From: Caulobacteraceae bacterium
GTDB taxonomy: Bacteria; Pseudomonadota; Alphaproteobacteria; Caulobacterales; Caulobacteraceae
Length of the DNA: 6,241 nucleotides
Direction: 5' to 3'
Assembly (NCBI GenBank): GCA_947484535.1
Contig: CANKPO010000082.1
Coordinates: 1-6,241, forward strand
In this document: positions 1 to 4,679 of the stretch, one piece after another
How positions within the stretch are numbered: position 1 is the stretch's first letter
Layout: every line of letters starts with the position of its first letter
Notes under the pieces: generated by a model
What the model saw: the letters and a program-made list of their open reading frames with translations, nothing else
What the model was told of the DNA's origin: nothing
Databases searched by the model: none
Position numbers and translations under genes: made by a program

Positions 1-1317
1 CACAGCGAGGCCGATGGAGTCCGCCCCTTCCATCGCTGCGCGATAGGGTCTCGCGCCCGCTTGGATGCGTTTTTCGATATTTTCGATCTCAACAATGGCG
101 TCATCGACCAGAATGCCGATCACCATGGTTAGGGCCAAGAGCGTGACCACGTTCAGGCTGAAGCCCATAAGCGCCATGAAGGCAAAGGTTGGGATCAGCG
201 ACAGCGGCATGGCCATAGCCGTGATCATGGTCGAGCGCCATTCGCGCAGGAACAGAAGCACCACCAAGGCTGCAAGGCCCATACCCTCAACCATCGACAA
301 GAGCGTGGCGTGATAGCTGGCCCGGGTCTCATCAACGACAGAGAAGATCTTGAAAAACTTAATGTCGCGTCCGGCCTTGGTCTGCTCTTCTTGCAATTTG
401 GTAACCGCGGCGACGACGTTGTCTTCGACCTCAACGTCGCTGGCTTCTCTGGTCTTCATGACCTCAAAACCCACCACGGGGCGACCATCTAGACGCGCAA
501 AACCGCGGGGTTCAGACGCGCCATCGCCGATGTCGGCAACATCCGACAGGCGAACAAAGCGCCCACCGGCAGGGATGGTGATGTTTCTTATAGCCTCAAC
601 CGTTGTCGCCGCGCCCAGAACGCGAAGGGTTTGCTCACGAGAGCCTACCCCAGCACGACCACCGGGGGCGTCGATGTTAAAGGCGGTCAGGGCCTGATTG
701 ATCTCGGAACTTGTTAAACCATAGGCGGCAAGGCGCTGGGGATCGATGACGATATTGATCTCGCGAGACACCCCGCCAACCCGTCCGACCTGGGCCACGC
801 CCTTTTCGCTTTGTAATTGACGGGTAATGGTCTCGTCGATGAACCAGCTCAACTCGGCTTGGCTCATGCCGGGGGCCGAGACCGCGTAGGACAGGATCGG
901 CGCGGAATCCATCTCGATCCGCTGGATGATTGGAGACTCTATTTCACGCGGCAAAATGGCTCTGGTCTGATCGACCTTTGAGCGGACCTCGTCCGTCTTT
1001 TTCTGCAGGTCCTGACTCAGATCGAAAAACACGATCGTCGTCGAAACGCCCTGAACCACGGACGAGCGAATGCCACGAACATCGGACAGCCCGGCCAAGG
1101 CATTTTCGATGGGCCGGGTAATCTGGTTTTCCATCTCCGCAGGCGCGGCACCGCTCTGGACCACCGAAATGGCGACGGCGGGGAAGTTCACATTCGGATA
1201 TTGCTTGATCGGCAACATGCCATAGGAAAACAGGCCCGCAATGGTTAGGGCGATAAAGATCACCGCAACCGGAATGGGGTTGCGAATGGACCAGGTGGAT
1301 ATGCCAAGCTGCGCCAT
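1..1317 (-). CDS. RND efflux transporter permease, HAE1/AcrB-like (N-terminal 439 residues, truncated by window edge)
   Basis: Inner-membrane proton-driven pump subunit of a tripartite RND exporter; the family captures drugs or other amphiphiles from periplasm and membrane and passes them to the outer-membrane channel. I translated the minus strand from the ATG at 1317-1315; the frame stays open to position 1, giving 439 residues of a protein usually about 1,030-1,050 long. It starts MAQLGISTWSIRNPIPVAVI, the usual short cytoplasmic lead into TM1 (about 14-33). A large periplasmic porter region follows, including a PGGRAGVGSREQTLRVLG stretch near mid-length. TM2 (about 340-357), TM3 (364-384) and TM4 (388-409) come next. 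TM4 carries GILVDDAIVEIEN with D405 and D406, matching the AcrB D407/D408 proton-relay pair, so the visible part looks functional. The start overlaps the adaptor stop as TAATG, which indicates translational coupling. Family assignment is firm; substrate is unknown. The C-terminal 60% lies outside the window. Confidence 0.95.
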   Translation of the reverse strand, partial: MAQLGISTWSIRNPIPVAVIFIALTIAGLFSYGMLPIKQYPNVNFPAVAISVVQSGAAPAEMENQITRPIENALAGLSDVRGIRSSVVQGVSTTIVFFDLSQDLQKKTDEVRSKVDQTRAILPREIESPIIQRIEMDSAPILSYAVSAPGMSQAELSWFIDETITRQLQSEKGVAQVGRVGGVSREINIVIDPQRLAAYGLTSSEINQALTAFNIDAPGGRAGVGSREQTLRVLGAATTVEAIRNITIPAGGRFVRLSDVADIGDGASEPRGFARLDGRPVVGFEVMKTREASDVEVEDNVVAAVTKLQEEQTKAGRDIKFFKIFSVVDETRASYHATLLSMVEGMGLAALVVLLFLREWRSTMITAMAMPLSLIPTFAFMALMGFSLNVVTLLALTMVIGILVDDAIVEIENIEKRIQAGARPYRAAMEGADSIGLAV

Positions 1318-2465
1318 TAGCGGAGGCTCACCGTGGTGGGCTCAACATAGGGCTTGACCACATCGCCGCTCATCACGAACGAGCCTGCGCCCTTGACTAC
1401 GGTCGCACCGACGGGGGGACCTTCGAGCAGTTCGACATAGCCGTCACTGCGCTGACCAGCCTTAATCTTGACCTGTTGGACCCTGTTGCCCTCACCGACC
1501 ACCATCACCGAGGCGCCTTCCGCATCGAAGCGGATCGCAGCTTCGGGAACCACCGTCGCCTTGCGGGTCGCACTGTTGAAGGCCGCCTGACCATAGCCGC
1601 CCGGACGAAGATCGCTGGACACCGGCAGAAGGACGCGGATACGGCCAAGCCGTGACTGGGCATCAATACGCGGACTGATCAGGCGCACCTTGCCCTGAAC
1701 AACTTTGCCCGAAGGCAGGGTCACTTCAGCCCCATCACCGACCTGGACGGTCGAGAGGCTGCGCTCGGGCACTTCAGCGTCCAGCTCGACGAGATTATCG
1801 CGCGCAATGCGGAAATAGGTGCCGCCGCCGGAAATGTCACCGGGGCGCACCGTGCGCTCCAGAACCCGGCCGCCGACGGGTGCGCGAATGGTCATCCGGG
1901 CCTGACGGGTCTTAAAGTCATTCAGGATCGCGTTTTGCGCGGCCAAGGCGGCGCGGCTGCTCTCAGCCTGAAACTGTCTTTGCTGCAGCTGTTCTTCCGA
2001 CACCACGCCCTGGCCTTGAAGGCCCACAACCCGGTCGGCTTGCAGTTGGGATTGGCGGGCCGCAACGGCCTGCTGGGCGACCAGGGCCGTCTGTTGCTCA
2101 ATCTGAGCTTGGATCAGCGTATCGTCCAGTTGCACCAAGGGCTGACCGGCGGCCACCAACGCGCCTTCTTCGACTAGGACCCGAGCGACGCGGAAACCCG
2201 CCAGTTCAGAACCGACGCTTGCCTCTTCGCGCGAGACCAAAACACCGCTGGCCACTAGGCCGCCGGTCAATTCGCGGGTTTCAACCTTGGTGACCCGCAC
2301 CGAGCGCATATCCGCAGGCGCGGTTGCCGCCCCCTCAATCTTGGTCTTGCCCGGCGAGCCCTCGCCGCAGGCAGACAGGCCAAAGGCGGAAAGGGCCAAG
2401 GCCAGAAAAACCGCCGATGTTCGGGCGGTCAGGAGGGGCGATCGGGTCATGGGCAGAGGTCTCAT
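1317..2465 (-). CDS. RND efflux periplasmic adaptor subunit (membrane fusion protein), lipoprotein
   Basis: Membrane fusion protein that bridges the RND pump and the outer-membrane channel in the periplasm (HlyD/AcrA family), 382 aa. The N-terminus is a lipoprotein signal: basic start, hydrophobic run, then lipobox LSAC with the lipidated Cys at 33. The domain order fits the family: first half-lipoyl strand set about 75-115 (VGSELAGFRVARVLVEEGA, then GQPLVQLDD); a Gln/Ala-rich alpha-helical hairpin about 118-186; second lipoyl half about 190-222 (IRAPVGGRV, then VRPGD); beta-barrel about 225-298; membrane-proximal domain to the C-terminus. The start at 2465 overlaps the upstream TGA as ATGA. 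There is no clear Shine-Dalgarno sequence, so initiation probably depends on coupling. An in-frame Met6 at 2450 is an alternative start that also keeps the lipobox. The stop overlaps the pump start by one base. Confidence 0.94.
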   Translation of the reverse strand: MRPLPMTRSPLLTARTSAVFLALALSAFGLSACGEGSPGKTKIEGAATAPADMRSVRVTKVETRELTGGLVASGVLVSREEASVGSELAGFRVARVLVEEGALVAAGQPLVQLDDTLIQAQIEQQTALVAQQAVAARQSQLQADRVVGLQGQGVVSEEQLQQRQFQAESSRAALAAQNAILNDFKTRQARMTIRAPVGGRVLERTVRPGDISGGGTYFRIARDNLVELDAEVPERSLSTVQVGDGAEVTLPSGKVVQGKVRLISPRIDAQSRLGRIRVLLPVSSDLRPGGYGQAAFNSATRKATVVPEAAIRFDAEGASVMVVGEGNRVQQVKIKAGQRSDGYVELLEGPPVGATVVKGAGSFVMSGDVVKPYVEPTTVSLR

Positions 2466-3877
2466 CGGGATGAACCAGCGGTTTCAGGCGTGGACGGCCA
2501 GCCGCCGCCCAAGGCCTTGAAGGCCTGGACGGAGCGCTGAAGGGCGGTGACTTGAGAGGCGGTCATGGCCGATCGGCTCCCCCGCCAGGCGCGTTCGGCG
2601 TCCATGGCAGAGGCCAGATCGATCAGACCGGCAGCATATTTCTTTTCGGCGGCGAGATAGGCGGTTCGACCGCTGGCCTCCCCGGCGGCGAGCAGACGCA
2701 CGCGCACGCGATCCGCAGCCAGTCGGGCTAAGGTATTTTCAGTCTCACCAAAGGCGGTCTGGACGGTCTTTTGATAGCCAATGGCCGCCTGCTTGGTGCG
2801 GGCATTTTGGACCTTAATCTGCTGCACGAGGCGCGGCAGGTCGAGTATTGGCACCGACATCCCGGCGCTTAAGGACCAGAACGAGGTGGTCGAGCCATAG
2901 CTCGCCGTCTGACCATCGGACCAACCCACGCCCGGCAGAAGTGTAAAGGTCGGAAACAGCGCCATACGGCTCAATGTGCGTAGCCCCATCGCGGACCGCA
3001 GACGCGCCTCGGACTCGCGCACATCCGGGCGACGCTGAAGCAGGCTGCTGGGCACGGTCACAGGAACCTCTGGAACTGTGCCAAGGGCTGAGGTCAGGAC
3101 GAGGGATGAGGTTGGCTCACTGCCCCGGCCAACCAGAACCAAAAGACTGCGCTTGGCGGCCTGAAGCTCGGCCTTGAGCCGCGCCTGCTCGGCCTTGGCT
3201 TGGCTAAGATCGGCATTGACCCGCTCCGCGTCTGAACTGGACACGAGGCCGCGCTCAGCCTTGGTGATGGCCATTTGATAGAGAGCGTCTTGGATACGGA
3301 CAGTCTCGTTCGCATCGGCCAGTTGAATATCGAGGCCACGGACCTGAAAGACCTGCTGAGCCACATTGGCGGCAAGACTGGCGCGCGCGCCTTCGACCTC
3401 AAACCGAGCGGCAGAAAGATCGGCATTGGCCTTGCCCCGCGCCACGAGACTGCGACCAAAGAGGTCCAGTTCCCAGCTGACATCGAAGCTGGCACCTGCG
3501 GTCTCGGTCTCGCCCGCCATAGACAGAAGCGGGGAGCCGCCGCTCAGTTGATCTGTGTCCGACTTGCCCGCCTGACCGCGCAGATTGCCTTGCGGGTTAT
3601 AGCTAAACAGGGCCGCAGACCGCAGGGCGCGCGCTTCGGCCAAACGCGACTGGGCGAGCTGTGCATCCGGAGCAGAGGTCAGGGCTTGGGTCACCAAGCC
3701 TTCGAGTTCGGCGTCGCCATAGAGCGTCCACCAAGCGTCAATAGCGGCAGGATCAACGGCGGCACTGGCATCTGCGCTCTCATAACCGGCTGGAAGTGCG
3801 CCCGCCACCGGAAGGGTTGCGCACCCTCCAAGCAACGGTAGGGCCACAGCCATGATCAAAACCAGACGCTTCATCAT
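2462..3877 (-). CDS. RND efflux outer-membrane channel lipoprotein, NodT/OprM family
   Basis: TolC-like outer-membrane exit duct of the tripartite pump, 471 aa, the usual length for the NodT/OprM/CusC lipoprotein group. The signal peptide ends in lipobox LGGC, giving a lipidated Cys at 19. Family landmarks are WWTLYGDAEL (49-58), SWELDLFGR (134-142), a second repeat beginning near 276 with LLQRRPDVRESEARL (279-293), and the terminal ALGGGW (455-460). Two long Ala/Gln-rich helical stretches match the two OEP repeats (about 60-250 and 278-455). It is the first gene of the operon and its TGA overlaps the adaptor ATG. The start is ambiguous between tandem ATGs at 3877 and 3874. An AGG at 3884-3882 lies 4 nt from the first but 7 nt from the second, so Met2 may be the real start. 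'nodT' is a family label here, not evidence of a nodulation role. Confidence 0.94.
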   Translation of the reverse strand: MMKRLVLIMAVALPLLGGCATLPVAGALPAGYESADASAAVDPAAIDAWWTLYGDAELEGLVTQALTSAPDAQLAQSRLAEARALRSAALFSYNPQGNLRGQAGKSDTDQLSGGSPLLSMAGETETAGASFDVSWELDLFGRSLVARGKANADLSAARFEVEGARASLAANVAQQVFQVRGLDIQLADANETVRIQDALYQMAITKAERGLVSSSDAERVNADLSQAKAEQARLKAELQAAKRSLLVLVGRGSEPTSSLVLTSALGTVPEVPVTVPSSLLQRRPDVRESEARLRSAMGLRTLSRMALFPTFTLLPGVGWSDGQTASYGSTTSFWSLSAGMSVPILDLPRLVQQIKVQNARTKQAAIGYQKTVQTAFGETENTLARLAADRVRVRLLAAGEASGRTAYLAAEKKYAAGLIDLASAMDAERAWRGSRSAMTASQVTALQRSVQAFKALGGGWPSTPETAGSSR

Positions 3878-3881
3878 ACTA

Positions 3882-3884
3882 CCT
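3882..3884 (-). promoter_or_regulatory. Weak ribosome binding site for the outer-membrane channel gene
   Basis: The minus strand reads ACAGGTAGT immediately before tandem ATG codons. The AGG core is 4 nt from the ATG at 3877 and 7 nt from the ATG at 3874, which slightly favours the downstream start. The two proteins would differ by one Met. Confidence 0.4.
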
Positions 3885-3904
3885 GTCAGCCGGTCCAGCA
3901 GCAG

Positions 3905-3932
3905 GACCTAGGGCCAATTGCAACAAAGGCAA
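3905..3932 (-). promoter_or_regulatory. Possible promoter of the efflux operon
   Basis: On the minus strand TTGCCTT (3932-3926) is followed after 13 nt by CCTAGGTC (3912-3905). This partly resembles the Caulobacter-type housekeeping pattern TTGACGS, 10-14 nt, GCTANAWC. Transcription would begin near 3898, leaving a leader of about 20 nt. The match is imperfect at both boxes, and another promoter overlapping the palindrome at 3965-3984 is possible. Confidence 0.3.
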
Positions 3933-3943
3933 TGGCTGTCATC

Positions 3944-3955
3944 TCGCACATGCGA
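3944..3955. promoter_or_regulatory. Short palindrome TCGCA-CA-TGCGA upstream of the efflux operon
   Basis: Two perfect 5-bp arms separated by 2 bp, lying between the larger palindrome at 3965-3984 and the possible promoter at 3905-3932. It could be a second regulator site, but arms this short can arise by chance in GC-rich DNA. Confidence 0.2.
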
Positions 3956-3964
3956 AATGGAGAG

Positions 3965-3984
3965 GGTAAACACAACTGTTTACC
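3965..3984. promoter_or_regulatory. Perfect palindrome, probable operator of the efflux operon
   Basis: GGTAAACA, spacer CAAC, TGTTTACC: two perfect 8-bp arms with a 4-bp spacer, in a comparatively AT-rich patch about 88 bp upstream of the outer-membrane channel gene. Size and symmetry suit a dimeric helix-turn-helix regulator such as the TetR-family repressors that commonly control RND pumps. That protein match is inference, since no regulator gene is present in the window. The site is unlike the GC-rich hairpin repeats further right, which supports it being a protein-binding site rather than another repeat. Confidence 0.55.
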
Positions 3985-4075
3985 AACCCCTAAAGGCCCT
4001 TAGACCCCTACCCTCTCTTTTAAGCGCGTTTTATGAGGATTGTGTGTCACTGGAAACGAGGGAGCCGAGGACACT

Positions 4076-4104
4076 CTTCCTTCGACACGCTCAGGATGAG
4101 GAAG
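4076..4104. repeat. Intergenic palindromic repeat (CTTCCT...AGGAAG type)
   Basis: Arms CTTCCT (4076-4081) and AGGAAG (4099-4104) enclose TCGACACGCTCAGGATG. The core TTCGACACGCTCAGGATGAGG resembles a repeat I recall from many alphaproteobacterial intergenic regions; that recollection was not checked. It marks the left limit of the repeat cluster. Confidence 0.55.
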
Positions 4105-4120
4105 CGCAAAATAGAGCCCC

Positions 4121-4144
4121 CCGCGTTCCCCGCGAAGGCGGGGA
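4121..4144 (-). repeat. TTCCCCGC hairpin repeat, copy 1 (inverted relative to copy 3)
   Basis: The hairpin stem is TCCCCGC (4127-4133), loop GAAG, GCGGGGA (4138-4144), a perfect 7-bp stem. The reverse complement of this 24-bp block matches 4557-4580 at 23 of 24 positions, so copies 1 and 3 face each other across the cluster. Confidence 0.7.
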
Positions 4145-4199
4145 CCCAGACCCTTTCACTCAGGCGGTGAGATTGGTGAGAAAAAACAAACAAGAAAGG

Positions 4200-4280
4200 C
4201 CCTCACCCAACCCTCTCCCACAGGCAGAGGGCTAGAACCGATAAGCCCTCGCCCCCTTGGGGGAGAGGGTGGGGTGAGGG
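4200..4280. repeat. Large imperfect inverted repeat with nested hairpins
   Basis: The 20-bp arms at 4200-4219 and 4261-4280 are complementary at 19 of 20 positions. Inside the 41-nt loop a second perfect 7-bp pair, GAGGGCT (4227-4233) and AGCCCTC (4244-4250), forms a nested hairpin. An alternative small hairpin CCCCC-TT-GGGGG sits at 4252-4263. A 14-bp part of the left arm (4206-4219) recurs in direct orientation at 4360-4373 with one mismatch. It could extrude as a cruciform or fold in RNA. It resembles REP/BIME-type dispersed repeats; there is no coding signal. Confidence 0.75.
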
Positions 4281-4304
4281 GGTCATCCACTTGCCCTCAA
4301 GTGC

Positions 4305-4325
4305 GTTCCCGCCTTCGGGGGGAAC
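4305..4325. repeat. TTCCC hairpin repeat, copy 2 (degenerate)
   Basis: GTTCCC (4305-4310) pairs with GGGAAC (4320-4325); inside, CC and GG flank a TTC loop with one G-G mismatch (4311/4319). It is a shorter, decayed relative of the hairpins at 4127-4144 and 4552-4579. Confidence 0.6.
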
Positions 4326-4359
4326 CCGGCGGACGGGGAACGGATGAACACCCCCCACT

Positions 4360-4390
4360 CCCAACCCTCCCCCCCTCAAGGGGGGAAAGG
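4360..4390. repeat. CCCCCC-TCAA-GGGGGG hairpin repeat
   Basis: A perfect 6-bp stem pairs 4370-4375 with 4380-4385 around loop TCAA. It is preceded by CCCAACCCTCCCCC (4360-4373), a one-mismatch direct copy of part of the left arm of the 4200-4280 element, so it is probably a diverged second member of that family. Confidence 0.55.
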
Positions 4391-4420
4391 GCTTTCATTT
4401 CCCGTGTCACGACGCGGAGA

Positions 4421-4440
4421 GGGGGTGGTTGAAAACCCCC
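4421..4440. repeat. GGGGGT...ACCCCC small hairpin
   Basis: A 6-bp stem pairs GGGGGT (4421-4426) with ACCCCC (4435-4440) around an 8-nt loop. It abuts and overlaps the left edge of the composite repeat that follows and may be a junction product of two repeats. Confidence 0.35.
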
Positions 4441-4536
4441 TACCCCGGCTTCGCCGGTACTTCCCCCAGAGGGGGAAGATTTCGCTGTAGAGGATCTTCC
4501 CCCTCTGGGGGAAGTGGCGCGTAGCGCCGAAGGGGG
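4436..4536. repeat. Composite repeat: two two-hairpin units head to head, with perfect 22-bp inverted arms
   Basis: The arms at 4459-4480 and 4494-4515 are perfect reverse complements over 22 bp, separated by 13 nt. Each arm is also a hairpin by itself, CTTCCCCC and GGGGGAAG around AGA or its complement TCT. Outside each arm is a second small hairpin: CCGGC-TTC-GCCGG (4445-4457) on the left and GGCGC-GTA-GCGCC (4516-4528) on the right, followed outward by a C5 or G5 run. This is two opposed copies of one unit (about 4436-4480 and 4494-4536). The small stems differ in sequence but both still pair. The structure is typical of REP/BIME-like elements; I see no transposase in the window. Confidence 0.75.
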
Positions 4537-4551
4537 CCTTGTTTACTCTTT

Positions 4552-4579
4552 CGTGTTCCCCGCCTTCGCGGGGAACACG
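4552..4579. repeat. TTCCCCGC hairpin repeat, copy 3 (perfect 12-bp stem)
   Basis: CGTGTTCCCCGC (4552-4563), loop CTTC, GCGGGGAACACG (4568-4579): a perfect 12-bp stem. It is the longest-stemmed member of the family and the inverted partner of copy 1 at 4121-4144. No T-run follows it on either strand in terminator position, and no gene ends into it. Confidence 0.75.
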
Positions 4580-4611
4580 GACGGAGATGAGGGCCTTACC
4601 TCACCCCCCAT

Positions 4612-4639
4612 TTGACTCCCGCTGACACGCTGCTAGGCT
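4612..4639 (+). promoter_or_regulatory. Promoter of the flavin monooxygenase gene
   Basis: TTGACT (4612-4617), a 16-nt spacer, then TAGGCT (4634-4639) inside TGCTAGGCT. This fits both a sigma-70 layout and the alphaproteobacterial TTGAC...GCTA form. Transcription would begin near 4646, giving a leader of about 34 nt that contains the Shine-Dalgarno sequence at 4666. A near-palindrome GCTAGGCTTAGC (4632-4643) overlaps the -10 box and might bind a regulator. Confidence 0.6.
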
Positions 4640-4665
4640 TAGCTTAACAATGATAAGTCACGATT

Positions 4666-4672
4666 GGGGAGA
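4666..4672 (+). promoter_or_regulatory. Strong ribosome binding site that decides the monooxygenase start
   Basis: GGGGAGA lies 7 nt before the ATG at 4680. The upstream in-frame ATG at 4650 has no such sequence and sits only a few bases after the predicted transcription start, so 4680 is preferred. Confidence 0.7.
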
Positions 4673-4679
4673 CGATCTC

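Larger units (their letters stand above)
3985..4611. other. Non-coding, repeat-rich stretch between divergent genes
   Basis: This stretch lies between the operator-like palindrome of the efflux operon and the monooxygenase promoter. About 3985-4075 holds little beyond a CTAAAGGCCCTTAG near-palindrome (3990-4003). From 4076 to 4603 it is almost continuous palindromic repeat. The last piece is a TGAGG/CCTCA pair at 4588-4603. I see no tRNA, small RNA with clear promoter, or credible protein-coding frame; open frames here run through the repeats. Confidence 0.6.

Noticed and set aside
65..697. Plus-strand open frames (65-313 and 350-697)
   Set aside because: Both are antisense to the RND pump, whose minus-strand frame has clear family motifs throughout.
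3275..3841. 188-codon open frame on the plus strand
   Set aside because: It lies wholly antisense to the well-supported outer-membrane channel gene, shows no domain or motif, and is the sort of shadow frame expected in GC-rich coding DNA.
3918..4235. 105-codon open frame on the plus strand in the intergenic region
   Set aside because: Its sequence runs through the palindromes and the first repeats. The peptide has no recognisable fold and there is no good ribosome site.
4552..4579. Intrinsic terminator (perfect 12-bp GC-rich stem)
   Set aside because: No gene ends into it on either strand, no T-run follows in the right place, and the same sequence recurs at 4121-4144, so it is better read as a dispersed repeat.
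4121..4603. CRISPR array
   Set aside because: The repeats are of several unrelated families, unevenly spaced and in mixed orientation, without uniform spacers or cas genes.
4650..4679. ATG at 4650 as the monooxygenase start
   Set aside because: It lacks a ribosome binding site and lies too close to the predicted transcription start; the ATG at 4680 has GGGGAGA at ideal spacing. Kept only as an alternative.
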